Shown: positions 32,252-40,484 of the stretch, one piece after another
How positions within the stretch are numbered: the stretch's first letter is position 1
How the letters are laid out: every line of letters starts with the position of its first letter
Assembly: GCA_035310985.1 (NCBI GenBank)
Contig: DATGDH010000040.1
Coordinates: 1-55,468, forward strand
DNA: 55,468 nucleotides
DNA from: DAHVFK01 sp035310985
GTDB taxonomy: Bacteria; Pseudomonadota; Gammaproteobacteria; Burkholderiales; SG8-39
Direction of reading: 5' to 3'
Translations under genes and position numbers: made by a program
Notes under the pieces: model-generated
Databases searched by the model: none
Seen by the model: only the letters and a program-made list of their open reading frames with translations
Told to the model about the DNA's origin: nothing

Positions 32252-32893
32252 CTAGCGTGCGCGCAGCACGATGAAATACTGGTACGGCAGGATATCGTGC
32301 GTGGCGACGAGCTCGAAGCCCGCGCGCGCGAGCTCGCGCTCGGCCTGGGCGCGCGGCACGCGCATGCCTTCCGGCGGGCCGTAGGGCGAGTCGCGCCGGA
32401 AGTCGATGATCGCCAGCCGCGCGCCCGGCTCGAGCGACGAACGCAGCCTACGGAAGTAGTCCTCCCGCGAAGCGATGTGGTGGTAGGTGTCGACCAGCAG
32501 CACCAGGTCGACCTTCACCGGAAGTCGCGGATCGTCCGCGGCGCCGAGCTGCGCCGAGAGATTCGCCAACCCTTCCCGATGCGCGCGCTGCGCGAGGTAG
32601 CGCACCATGTCGCGCTCGATGTCGACGCCGATCACCTTGCCATGCGGCACGGCGCGCGCGAGGCGCACCGAGAAGTAGCCGGTGCCCGCGCCGATGTCGG
32701 CGATTACCGCGTCCGGCGCGGGCGCGAGCGCGCGGATCACTGCGTCGGGCTTCTGCCAGGTGTCGCGTGCGGGGTCGTCGAACTGTGTCGCCCAGCGCTC
32801 GGCATTGCTGAATCCGTGCCCGGCGTGCTGCGCATGGGCAGGCGCGGCGACCGAGAGAAGCAGCAGAACGGCGCATCGCACAAGGGTCGTCAT
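32252..32893 (-). CDS. Exported SAM-dependent methyltransferase
   Basis: The 213-aa product has a clear Sec signal peptide (MTTLVRCAVLLLLSVAAPAHA, cleavage about residue 21), then a class I methyltransferase fold: motif I VIADIGAGTGYFSVRLA, VIGVDIERDM, LVLLVDTYHHI and ARLAIIDFRRDS. Its place in the periplasm is puzzling because SAM is cytosolic, yet similar proteins are annotated in many proteobacteria. ATG 32893 is chosen because it opens the signal peptide. It is divergent from the ABC exporter genes by 49 bp. Confidence 0.82.
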   Translation of the reverse strand: MTTLVRCAVLLLLSVAAPAHAQHAGHGFSNAERWATQFDDPARDTWQKPDAVIRALAPAPDAVIADIGAGTGYFSVRLARAVPHGKVIGVDIERDMVRYLAQRAHREGLANLSAQLGAADDPRLPVKVDLVLLVDTYHHIASREDYFRRLRSSLEPGARLAIIDFRRDSPYGPPEGMRVPRAQAERELARAGFELVATHDILPYQYFIVLRAR

Positions 32894-32942
32894 GACGTGG
32901 GTCAAACGGCAGCGGCGGGCACGGAATATAGTGTAATGGCAT

Positions 32943-33647
32943 ATGTCCACCGTGTTTACCGCACGCGGTCTGACCAAGATCTACCGCATCGGAGAGGTCG
33001 AGGTGCACGCGCTGCGCGGCATCGACCTGGAGGTCGCGAGTGGCGAACTGATCGTGCTGCTCGGCCCTTCGGGCAGCGGCAAGTCGACGCTGCTAAACAT
33101 CCTCGGCGGGCTCGACGCGCCGACTTCGGGTGACGTGCATTTTCTCGATCACTCGCTCACCGGTGCGAGCGAGGCCCAGCTTACGCGCTACCGGCGCGAG
33201 CATATCGGTTTTGTGTTCCAGTTCTATAACCTGATTCCCTCGCTCACCGCGCAAGAAAACGTCGCGCTCGTGACCGAGATCGCAGAGAACCCGATGCGCC
33301 CCGAAGAGGCGCTCGCCTGGGTGGGTCTCTCGGAGCGGCTACACCACTTCCCCGCGCAGCTCTCCGGTGGCGAGCAGCAGCGCGTCGCGATCGCGCGCGC
33401 GGTCGCTAAGCGTCCCGATGTGCTGCTTTGCGACGAGCCGACCGGCGCGCTCGACTACGAGACAGGCAAATTGGTTCTCGAGGTGATCGCGAAGATCAAC
33501 GCCGAGCTCGGCACGACTGCGATGGTGATCACGCACAACGCCGCGATCGCCGGTATGGCCGACCGCGTGCTGAGGCTCGGCAACGGCAGGATCGTGGGCG
33601 AGGAGCGCCCGCCCCGCAAGCTTACCCCGGCGGAGATTTCCTGGTGA
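32943..33647 (+). CDS. ABC transporter ATP-binding protein (LolD/MacB-like)
   Basis: The 234-aa ATPase has Walker A GPSGSGKST, Q-loop FVFQFYNLIP, signature LSGGEQQRVAIARA, Walker B VLLCDEPTGALD and an intact switch His in MVITHN. It is the MacB/LolD type that drives mechanotransmission permeases rather than pore-type importers. Its stop overlaps the permease start (GTGA), and a HlyD adaptor follows, so the three form an export-type system. Confidence 0.94.
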   Translation: MSTVFTARGLTKIYRIGEVEVHALRGIDLEVASGELIVLLGPSGSGKSTLLNILGGLDAPTSGDVHFLDHSLTGASEAQLTRYRREHIGFVFQFYNLIPSLTAQENVALVTEIAENPMRPEEALAWVGLSERLHHFPAQLSGGEQQRVAIARAVAKRPDVLLCDEPTGALDYETGKLVLEVIAKINAELGTTAMVITHNAAIAGMADRVLRLGNGRIVGEERPPRKLTPAEISW

Positions 33648-36007
33648 AAGCGCTCAACCGCAAGCTGCTGCGCGACCTGTGGGCCCTGAAGACCCAGGTG
33701 GTGTCGATCGCGCTCGTGATCGCCTGCGGCATCGGCGGCTTCATCGCCACCTTCTCGACCTACGAGTCGCTCACCTCGTCGCGCGAGCACTACTACGACA
33801 CGGCGCGCTTTCCGCACGTGTTCGCCACCGTCAAACGCGCGCCCGCGGCACTGGTCAACAAGTTGCGTGCCATTCCCCGCGTTTCGGAAGTCGAGACGCG
33901 CGTCCAGTACGACACCCAGTTCGACGTTCCCGGCGTGGCACCGCCGATGATCGCGCGCCTGATCGGCATCGACTTCGCGCATCCGGGGGGGATGAACCGC
34001 CTCACGCTAAGGAGCGGCCGCTGGCCGCAGCCGGGCGCGAAGACGGAAGTGGTCGTCAACGAGCGCTTCATGGAGGCGCGCGGGCTCTCGCTCGGCGTGC
34101 GCATCAACGTGCTGCTGAACGGCAAGCGCGAACACCTGACGATCGTCGGTACCGTGCTCTCGCCGGAGTACATCTACGCCACGCGGGGCGGCGGCATGCC
34201 CGATGACGAGTGGTTCGCAGTGATCTGGATCGACGCGCAGACGCTCGCGGCGTCGTTCAACATGGAGGGCGCCTTCAACTCGGCTCTGCTGCGTCTCGCG
34301 CCAGGCGCCTCGAGCGACGCGGCGGTGGCGGCGCTCGACCGGCTGCTCGAGCCGTACGGCGCTTACGGCGGCGTGGGGCGCGAGGACCAGGTCTCGCACA
34401 AGATCGTCAGCCAGGAGATCGACGAGCAGCGCGTGCTCGGGACCACCTTGCCGTCGATCTTCATGCTGGTCGCCGCCTTCATCCTAAACGTCGTACTGCA
34501 TCGCCAAGTCACCGCGCAGCGTGGCGAGATCGCGGCGCTCAAGGCGCTCGGCTACGAAGACCGGGCGATCGCCGCGCATTTCCTGGGCTTCGCCTCGGTC
34601 ATCGTGGTGCTGGGCGTGGCGATCGGCCTCGGCCTCGGCGATTGGCTGGGGCGCGAAATGACCGGACTGTACACCGAGCTCTTTCATTTCCCCGCATACC
34701 GTTTCCGCGTCCTGCCCTGGGTTGTGGCCACAGGGACGGCGACCGCGCTCATCGCGGCCTTCGGTGGCGCGCTCAGTGCGATTCGCGGCGTAGTGAGGCT
34801 GAAGCCCGCCGAGGCGCTTCGACCGCCTGCGCCGACCGTGTTCCGGCCGCTGATCATCGAGCGGCTGGGCTACGCGCGGCTTGCCTCGCCGGCACAGCGC
34901 ATGATTCTGAGGAACCTCGAGCGACGGCCGGTGCGCGCCGCGCTCACCGTCGCCGGCATAGCCGCCTCCGTGGCGATCCTGATCTCGGGGACCTTCTGGA
35001 GCGACGCCGTCGAGTACTTCATCGATCTGCAATTCGGCTGGGTGCAGCGCGGCGAGGTGGCGCTCGGCTTCGTCGAGCCGGTTGCGCCTTCGGTCGTCTG
35101 GGACCTGGAGCGCCTGCCGGGCGTGCGCGAAGCGGAAGTGCAGCGCTCGATCCCGGTGCGGCTGCGCGCGGCGAACCACAGTTACCGTACCGCGCTCACT
35201 GGACTACCCGACGTTTCGCAGCTCGTGCGCGTCGTGGACCGCAATCAGAGGGTCGTGCAGCCCTTGCCGGGCGGCCTGATGCTGACGACGCGGCTAGCCG
35301 AGCGGCTGCGCGTCGCGCCGGGCGATTGGCTCGAAGTCGAGCTGCTCGAGGGCAACCGCATCAAGGCGCGGCTACGCGTCGCCGGTACGGTGCACGAGCT
35401 GGCCGGAATGAACGCTTACATGCGGCTAAACGATCTGAATCGACTTGCGCGCGACGGGCCGCTCGTCTCCTCGGCCGCTCTGCGCGTGGACCCCGCCAAC
35501 GAACCAACCCTGTTCGCGAAGCTCAAGGAGATGCCGCGCGTGGCCGCCGTGATCGTCACCCGCAGCTTGCTCAAGACGTTCCGCGACACGATGGCAAAGA
35601 GCCTGCTCTTCTTCACCACCATCCTCACCGCGTTCGCCGCGACCATCGCTGTCGGCGTGGTGTACAACAATGCGCGCATCCAGCTCGCCGAGCGCGCCTG
35701 GGAGCTGGCGAGCCTGCGCGTGCTCGGCATGACTAGGGGCGAGGTGTCGGTGCTCCTGCTTGGCGAGATGGCGATCGAAATCACACTCGCCATCCCGCTC
35801 GGCTGCGTGGGCGGCTACTGGCTGTCGTGGCTCATCATAGCGCTCATGCGCCACGGCGAGGTGACCGAGATCCCGCTGGTCATTCTGGCCGGTACCTACC
35901 TGTACGCCGCCGCAGCTGTCGCCGTGGCGGGGGTGGTGAGCGCGCTCATCGTGCGCGACCGCATCAACCGGCTCGACATGGTGGGCGTATTGAAGACGAG
36001 AGAATAA
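33644..36007 (+). CDS. FtsX-type ABC transporter permease
   Basis: The 787-aa permease starts at GTG 33644 (VKALNRKLLRDLWALKTQVVSIAL), overlapping the ATPase stop. It has an N-terminal helix, a large periplasmic MacB-core-like region, then two FtsX membrane blocks (around residues 275-400, LPSIFMLVAAFILNVVLH and IAALKALGYEDRAIAAHF; and around 650-780, LLFFTTILTAFAATIAVGVVYNNARI, WELASLRVLGMTRGEVSVLLLGE). The double FtsX layout fits the LolCDE/DevC-like exporter group. Cargo unknown. Confidence 0.93.
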   Translation: MKALNRKLLRDLWALKTQVVSIALVIACGIGGFIATFSTYESLTSSREHYYDTARFPHVFATVKRAPAALVNKLRAIPRVSEVETRVQYDTQFDVPGVAPPMIARLIGIDFAHPGGMNRLTLRSGRWPQPGAKTEVVVNERFMEARGLSLGVRINVLLNGKREHLTIVGTVLSPEYIYATRGGGMPDDEWFAVIWIDAQTLAASFNMEGAFNSALLRLAPGASSDAAVAALDRLLEPYGAYGGVGREDQVSHKIVSQEIDEQRVLGTTLPSIFMLVAAFILNVVLHRQVTAQRGEIAALKALGYEDRAIAAHFLGFASVIVVLGVAIGLGLGDWLGREMTGLYTELFHFPAYRFRVLPWVVATGTATALIAAFGGALSAIRGVVRLKPAEALRPPAPTVFRPLIIERLGYARLASPAQRMILRNLERRPVRAALTVAGIAASVAILISGTFWSDAVEYFIDLQFGWVQRGEVALGFVEPVAPSVVWDLERLPGVREAEVQRSIPVRLRAANHSYRTALTGLPDVSQLVRVVDRNQRVVQPLPGGLMLTTRLAERLRVAPGDWLEVELLEGNRIKARLRVAGTVHELAGMNAYMRLNDLNRLARDGPLVSSAALRVDPANEPTLFAKLKEMPRVAAVIVTRSLLKTFRDTMAKSLLFFTTILTAFAATIAVGVVYNNARIQLAERAWELASLRVLGMTRGEVSVLLLGEMAIEITLAIPLGCVGGYWLSWLIIALMRHGEVTEIPLVILAGTYLYAAAAVAVAGVVSALIVRDRINRLDMVGVLKTRE

Positions 36008-36008
36008 G

Positions 36009-37217
36009 ATGAAACGACGAAACGTCATCGCGCTCGGCGTCGGCGTCGCCGCGCTCGCGGGCATCATCGCCTGGGCGCTGCGCCCTCCGCCGATTCCGGT
36101 CGAGGTGGCGCAGGTTGCTCGCGGGACGTTCGAGCAGACGGTGTCCGACGACGGCAAGACGCGCGTGCGCGACCGCTTCGTGGTGTCGGCTCCGCTCGCC
36201 GGACGCGTCGAGCGCATCGAGCTGAAGGCGGGCGACCCGGTGAAGGATGGCCAGGTGGTGGCGGTGCTCACCCCCAGCATGCCGGCGTTTCTCGACGCGC
36301 GCACGGTGCGGGAGCTCGAGGAGCGCGTCGGCGCCGCCGAGGCGCAGCGGCTGCGCGCCGCGGCCGAGGTGGCGAAGACCGAGGCCCAGGTCGACCAGGC
36401 GCGCTCGGACCTCGAGAGGGCGAAGACGCTCGCGAAGGGCGGCTTCGTGTCGGAGAACGCGCTTGAGCAGGCGCGCCTCACCCTGGTCACGGCGCAGAAG
36501 GGTCGGGAGGCAGCGCAGTTCGCCGAGCACGCGGCGATCCACGAGGTGGACCAGGCGCGCGTGGTGCTGGTGCGCTACCGCGCCGAGAGCGCAGGCAAGA
36601 TCGTCGGTGCGCGCTGGGAAGTGAAATCGCCCATCACCGGATCGGTGCTCAAGGTGGTGCAGGAAAGCGAGGGCGTCGTGCCGTTGGGCGCGCCGCTCGT
36701 CGAAATCGCGGACCCGCGCAGCATCGAGGCGGTGGTGGATGTCCTCTCCGAGGAGGGCGTGAGCATTCGCCCCGGCATGCCCGCGCGCATCGAGCTCGGC
36801 AGCGGCGTAGCTCCGCTCGCCGCGCGCGTGCGCCTGGTCGAGCCGGCGGGTTTCACCAAGATCTCTGCGCTCGGGGTCGAGGAGCAGCGCGTGAATGTCG
36901 TGCTCGACTTCGCCGAGCCGCTAGATCGCGTGCAGACGATAGGCGACGGATTCCGCGTCGACGCGCACATCGTGGTGTTCAGGGCCGAGGACGCGATCAA
37001 GGTGCCGGTGGGGGCCCTGTTCCGGCGCGGCGAGGGCTGGGCGGCGTTCGTGCTCGAGGGCGGCCGCGCCGCCCTGCGGCGGGTGAAGGTGGCGCGGCGC
37101 AACGGCAGCGAAGCGATGATCGACGAGGGCCTCAAGCCTGGCGAGACGGTGATCGTCTATCCGTCCGACGCGCTCGCGGACGGCGCACGCGTCGAGGTAC
37201 GGGCTCCACTGCGCTAG
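36009..37217 (+). CDS. HlyD-family periplasmic adaptor of the ABC exporter
   Basis: The 402-aa membrane-fusion protein has one N-terminal membrane anchor (VIALGVGVAALAGIIAWAL), a lipoyl/barrel half (VVSAPLAGRVERIELKAGDPVKDGQ), a coiled-coil hairpin of about 90 residues (RELEERVGAAEAQRLRAAAEVAKTEAQVDQARSDLERAK ...), the second lipoyl half (VKSPITGSVLKVVQESEGVV) and a beta-barrel end. It starts 1 bp after the permease stop and should link that ABC exporter to an outer-membrane channel or act as a MacA-like adaptor. Confidence 0.93.
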   Translation: MKRRNVIALGVGVAALAGIIAWALRPPPIPVEVAQVARGTFEQTVSDDGKTRVRDRFVVSAPLAGRVERIELKAGDPVKDGQVVAVLTPSMPAFLDARTVRELEERVGAAEAQRLRAAAEVAKTEAQVDQARSDLERAKTLAKGGFVSENALEQARLTLVTAQKGREAAQFAEHAAIHEVDQARVVLVRYRAESAGKIVGARWEVKSPITGSVLKVVQESEGVVPLGAPLVEIADPRSIEAVVDVLSEEGVSIRPGMPARIELGSGVAPLAARVRLVEPAGFTKISALGVEEQRVNVVLDFAEPLDRVQTIGDGFRVDAHIVVFRAEDAIKVPVGALFRRGEGWAAFVLEGGRAALRRVKVARRNGSEAMIDEGLKPGETVIVYPSDALADGARVEVRAPLR

Positions 37218-37227
37218 ACTGCAGGCC

Positions 37228-38037
37228 ATGAGCGCCGGCGACATCGTCGAAATCGAGGACCTGCGCTTCGCCTATAACCGGCGGGAGATCTTCAAGGGCC
37301 TGAGCCTCCGTATCCAGCGCGGCAAGGTGGTCGCGATCCTGGGGGCGAGCGGGTGCGGCAAGACGACGCTTCTCAAGCTGATCGGCGGCCAGCTGCGTCC
37401 CGCGGGCGGCATGATCCGCGTCGATGGCCAGACCGTGCACGAGCTCGACACCGACGCGCTGTACGCTCTGCGTCGCAAGATGGGAATGATGTTCCAGACG
37501 AGCGGCCTGTTCAGCGACCTGTCGGTGTACGAGAACATCGCCTTCCCGATCCGCGAACACTACCAGCTGCCCGAGGAGCTGGTGCGGCGCATGGTGCTGA
37601 TGAAGCTGCAGGCAGTGGGCCTGCGCGGCGCGCGCGAGCTCATGCCTGGGGACCTGTCGGGCGGCATGTCGCGGCGCGTCGCGCTCGCGCGCGCGATCGC
37701 GACCGACCCGCTGCTCACCATGTACGACGAGCCCTTCGGCGGGCTCGACCCGATCAGCCTGAACGCCATCGCCGAGCTGATCCGCAAGCTGAACGACGCG
37801 CTCGGCACCACGTCGATCGTCGTCACCTACGACGTGAGCGAGTCGCTCAAGCTCGTCGACTACGTGTACGTGATCTCCGACGGCGTGGTGGTCGGGGAGG
37901 GAACGCCCGATCAGGTGGCAGCCTCGGACGACCCCTATCTCGTGCAGTTCATGAAAGCGCGGCCGGACGGGCCGGTGCGCTTTCACTTCCCGGGCCGCGC
38001 CCTCGAAGAGGATCTCGGCCTGGCGCCGCGCGGCTAG
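37228..38037 (+). CDS. MlaF-like ABC ATPase, orphan, with Tyr in place of the switch His
   Basis: The 269-aa ATPase resembles MlaF of the phospholipid-trafficking Mla system: Walker A GASGCGKTT, MMFQTSGLFSDLSVYENIAF, signature LSGGMSRRVALARAIA, Walker B LLTMYDEPFGGLDPIS. At the H-loop, where MlaF has THD, it has TYD (Tyr201, codon TAC), one base from CAC. No mlaE, mlaD or mlaB follows; the next gene is convergent with a shared CTAG stop. It lies 10 bp after the HlyD adaptor and may serve that exporter. Confidence 0.88.
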   Translation: MSAGDIVEIEDLRFAYNRREIFKGLSLRIQRGKVVAILGASGCGKTTLLKLIGGQLRPAGGMIRVDGQTVHELDTDALYALRRKMGMMFQTSGLFSDLSVYENIAFPIREHYQLPEELVRRMVLMKLQAVGLRGARELMPGDLSGGMSRRVALARAIATDPLLTMYDEPFGGLDPISLNAIAELIRKLNDALGTTSIVVTYDVSESLKLVDYVYVISDGVVVGEGTPDQVAASDDPYLVQFMKARPDGPVRFHFPGRALEEDLGLAPRG

Positions 38038-38414
38038 TAACCGTTCACCAGGCGGTCGCCGACGAATGCGCCGAGCACGCTGCCCGCGGCGACGCTGACG
38101 AGCTTGCCGTTTCCGCCGCCGAACTGGCTGCCGATCGCGGCGCCGACGATCGCTCCGCCGATTGCGCCGAGGTTCGGCGCCGGATAGGGTGCGTAAGCGG
38201 GGGCCGCGCGATACACGACCGCGGGGCGCTCGACAACCACCACGCGCCGCTCGACGTAGCGCGGGCGCTCGTGGGTCACCACAACGCGGCGATCGTGGCC
38301 ATGTTCGCGCCAGTCGTCATCGTGACGCCCGTACCCCGGGTCGGCGAAGGCGGGCGCGGCTGCAACGAGCGATGCGCCGAGCACCGCGGCCATCGTGAGT
38401 TTGGTCGGTTTCAT
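38034..38414 (-). CDS. Exported glycine-zipper 2TM protein
   Basis: The 126-aa product has a signal peptide (ending PAFA, about residue 24), a charged His/Arg stretch with VVVTHERPRYVERRVVVVERP, and a C-terminal glycine-zipper hairpin (LGAIGGAIVGAAIGSQFGGGNGKLVSVAAGSVLGAFVGDRLV), as in the Rick_17kDa/Gly-zipper 2TM family of envelope proteins. Its role is unknown. A tandem TTAC-type box lies 90 bp upstream. It shares a CTAG stop with the MlaF-like gene. Confidence 0.85.
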   Translation of the reverse strand: MKPTKLTMAAVLGASLVAAAPAFADPGYGRHDDDWREHGHDRRVVVTHERPRYVERRVVVVERPAVVYRAAPAYAPYPAPNLGAIGGAIVGAAIGSQFGGGNGKLVSVAAGSVLGAFVGDRLVNGY

Positions 38415-38503
38415 ATCTCGCTCCTATTTCGTCTGGTCCGGCCCCGTCACTGCGGGCACGAGGGCATTGTCGACACGCGCCGGGTCGGCATCAGAAACCG
38501 AGT

Positions 38504-38518
38504 GTAATCGCCTGTAAC
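38504..38518 (-). promoter_or_regulatory. Candidate tandem box (GTTAC-N5-ATTAC) upstream of the Gly-zipper gene
   Basis: In gene direction this reads GTTAC-AGGCG-ATTAC, 90 bp before ATG 38414. With the box at 16660 it shares TTACA-N4-TTACAC in the same orientation and similar position. Confidence 0.5.
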
Positions 38519-38542
38519 AGGCGCCACGTCCGCGGCGCGGGG

Positions 38543-39199
38543 CTACTTTTTCTTCGTGCGCGGCTTGCGGTACTGAAGGAGAGCGCCGACCTTGCGCTCG
38601 AAGGGATCGCGCCGGGTGAGCGCACGTACCTGGGCGCGCGTCACAAGGCGGAAGTGGCGCGCTTCCTCGAGCAGCTCCGGCACCTCCCAGGCATCCTTTT
38701 CGCCGGCGGCCCAGATCCTGGGGTCGACGCGCCGCAGGTCGAACGGCACGGAGAATTCGCGCAGCGATTTGTGCTCGCGCTTGTTCGAGTATTCGTGGAA
38801 GTACGACATCGCCAGCTCGCGCAGACTGCGGTACACGGGATCGCGCCAGCGCAGGTACGCGCCGTTGGTCTTGGAAATCGCGCCCCAGAAGCCGCGGCGG
38901 CGGAACAGCGCCACGACGTGGTCGAAGTCGTGCTCGGCGCGCATGTCCATCAGGAGCGGCGGCTCGCCGTGCACCCACAACGCAGCCGCGGCGAGCATTG
39001 CGCCCTCGATGCAGTGCGCGCTGCGCTCGCGCAGCACGACGCGCACCGGGCGGCAGGTGTCCCCGCCGGGCTCGAAATTCTGCTTGAGGTGAAACAGGAA
39101 GTCCTGGATCTTCGCCGGCGTACCGAGGCGCCGCAGGATCGCGAATTCCGCCTTGCTCAGGCTCAGATCCTCGCGGCGGGCGCGTCGCTTGCGGATCAT
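38543..39199 (-). CDS. Hypothetical protein with transglutaminase/papain-like Cys-His arrangement
   Basis: The 218-aa protein has no signal peptide and is basic. Cys63 in ERSAHCIEGAMLAAAALWVHG at the start of a hydrophobic helix, His94 in HDFDHVVALFRRRGFWGAISKTNG and a following polar residue (Asn112 or Asp120) follow the order of transglutaminase-like cysteine hydrolases. This is a visual guess; the reaction is unknown. It ends in Lys/Arg-rich RKPRTKKK. It is divergent from the 3-hydroxyisobutyrate-dehydrogenase-like gene. Confidence 0.68.
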   Translation of the reverse strand: MIRKRRARREDLSLSKAEFAILRRLGTPAKIQDFLFHLKQNFEPGGDTCRPVRVVLRERSAHCIEGAMLAAAALWVHGEPPLLMDMRAEHDFDHVVALFRRRGFWGAISKTNGAYLRWRDPVYRSLRELAMSYFHEYSNKREHKSLREFSVPFDLRRVDPRIWAAGEKDAWEVPELLEEARHFRLVTRAQVRALTRRDPFERKVGALLQYRKPRTKKK

Positions 39200-39266
39200 C
39201 GTTCGGACGAGCGGTCTTTTTCTGATACCTTGCCGCGCAGATTAGCATTGCGCTCGAGAGGCGGCC

Positions 39267-40142
39267 ATGACGAAGGCGAGGATCGGTTATATCGGCGTGG
39301 GACTGATGGGGCTGCCGATGGCGACGCGACTGGTCGCGCTCGGCTATCCGGTGACGGCGTTCGACATCGCGCCCGGGCGCATGGATGCCGCGCGCAAGGC
39401 CGGCGCACGCGTAGCGGCGTCGGCCGCCGAGGCGGCGCGCGCGGCCGATTTCGTTCTGCTCAATCTGCCCACGACCGAGGCGGTCGAGCGCGTAGTGCTC
39501 GGGGAAGGGGGCCTGTGCACGATGCTCGAGGCGCAGCAGCTGGTGGTCGACTTCTCGACCATTCGCCCGGCCACCGCGCGCGAGCTCGCCGCGAAGCTGC
39601 GCGCTTCGCGCGGCGCGGGCTGGATCGACGCGCCGGTGTCGGGCGGTCCCCCGGCGGCGGGCGAGGGCACGCTGACACTGATGGCGGGCGGCGCCAAAGA
39701 GGATTTCGATCGGGCCGCGCCGCTGCTGGGCGACGTGGCGGGGCGCGCCACGCATCTGGGGCCGCCGGGCAGCGGCCTCGCCGCGAAGATGATCAACCAG
39801 CTAATTGTCGGCGTCGGCCACGCCATGCTCGCCGAAGCGATCGTGCTCGCGGAGGCGAGCGGTATCGACCCGGCGGGAGTGCCGGGCGCGCTTGCCGGCG
39901 GCCTGGCCGATTCGAACCTGCTACAGCGCTTCTACCCGCGCATGGCGCGACGCGAGTTTGCCCCTCAGGGCTACGTGCGGCAGCTGCTCAAGGATCTGGA
40001 GATGGTGCACGAGTTCGCCGCCGCGACAAAGTCGCCCATGCCGATGACGGCGCAGGCGCTTTCGCTGTATCGCATGCTCGCTCACCTGGGGCACACCGAG
40101 CTCGACAGCACCGCAGTCATCAAACTCTACGACCGGACGTAA
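39267..40142 (+). CDS. 3-hydroxyisobutyrate dehydrogenase-family oxidoreductase
   Basis: This 291-aa beta-hydroxyacid dehydrogenase has the NAD(P) motif IGYIGVGLMGLPMATRL, the substrate motif DAPVSGGPPAAGEGTL, the catalytic Lys in GSGLAAKMINQL, and the helical C-terminal domain (LKDLEMVHEFAAATKSPMPMT). The likely reaction is oxidation of a 3-hydroxyacid or reduction of a semialdehyde such as tartronate semialdehyde. It is monocistronic; a convergent hairpin follows at 40162. Confidence 0.92.
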   Translation: MTKARIGYIGVGLMGLPMATRLVALGYPVTAFDIAPGRMDAARKAGARVAASAAEAARAADFVLLNLPTTEAVERVVLGEGGLCTMLEAQQLVVDFSTIRPATARELAAKLRASRGAGWIDAPVSGGPPAAGEGTLTLMAGGAKEDFDRAAPLLGDVAGRATHLGPPGSGLAAKMINQLIVGVGHAMLAEAIVLAEASGIDPAGVPGALAGGLADSNLLQRFYPRMARREFAPQGYVRQLLKDLEMVHEFAAATKSPMPMTAQALSLYRMLAHLGHTELDSTAVIKLYDRT

Positions 40143-40161
40143 TAGGCCGCACTGAAACGAC

Positions 40162-40188
40162 CTTCAAGTAAGCGTGTACTTACTGAAG
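40162..40188. terminator. Convergent hairpin, possible bidirectional terminator
   Basis: CTTC-(A)-AGTAAG, loop CGTGTA, CTTACTGAAG forms a 10-bp stem with one bulged A between the 3' ends of the convergent dehydrogenase and 56-aa protein genes. It overlaps the latter's TAA stop. No strong T-run follows on either side, so the terminator call is tentative. Confidence 0.45.
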
Positions 40189-40350
40189 CCCGTCGACCGA
40201 CGGCGCGATGTCGTAGTACTCGGCCTGGATGGCGGCCAACTCAGCCTCGGCGCTCGGCTTCTTCAGCAGCGCGGCCACCACCGGGTACGTAGGCGAGAAC
40301 AGGACCGCTAGCGCCAAGGCCACCATCAGTTTGCGAAGCAGGGATTTCAT
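40180..40350 (-). CDS. Small exported or membrane-anchored protein (56 aa)
   Basis: The 56-aa product begins MKSLLRKLMVALALAVLFSPTYPVVAALL, a signal peptide or single anchor, followed by a short polar tail KKPSAEAELAAIQAEYYDIAPSVDGLQ. ATG 40350 is preceded by GAGAGGAAC. I do not know the family. It is divergent from a LysR gene and shares with it a control region containing a perfect 15-bp palindrome. Confidence 0.6.
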   Translation of the reverse strand: MKSLLRKLMVALALAVLFSPTYPVVAALLKKPSAEAELAAIQAEYYDIAPSVDGLQ

Positions 40351-40413
40351 CTTGTTCCTCTCTTGTCTCTCGGTATCGCTTAGACGCTGCTGCATCGCAG
40401 CAACTTACAGGGC

Positions 40414-40428
40414 GAAGTATGATACTTC
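40414..40428. promoter_or_regulatory. Perfect 15-bp palindrome, candidate operator
   Basis: GAAGTATGATACTTC is a perfect 7-1-7 inverted repeat in the AT-rich gap between the divergent 56-aa gene and the LysR gene. Its place, 64 bp upstream of one and 66 bp upstream of the other, fits a shared operator. Confidence 0.55.
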
Positions 40429-40463
40429 TGACTTTCGATATAAACATAGTAAAATGCAAATGT

Positions 40464-40484
40464 TTATTCCGAATTTCGGGATAA
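40464..40484. promoter_or_regulatory. Imperfect 9-3-9 inverted repeat beside the lysR-type start
   Basis: Arms TTATTCCGA and TCGGGATAA, one mismatch, separated by ATT, end 9 bp before the GTG start at 40494. It could be an autoregulatory operator or, if transcribed, an early mRNA hairpin. Confidence 0.5.
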
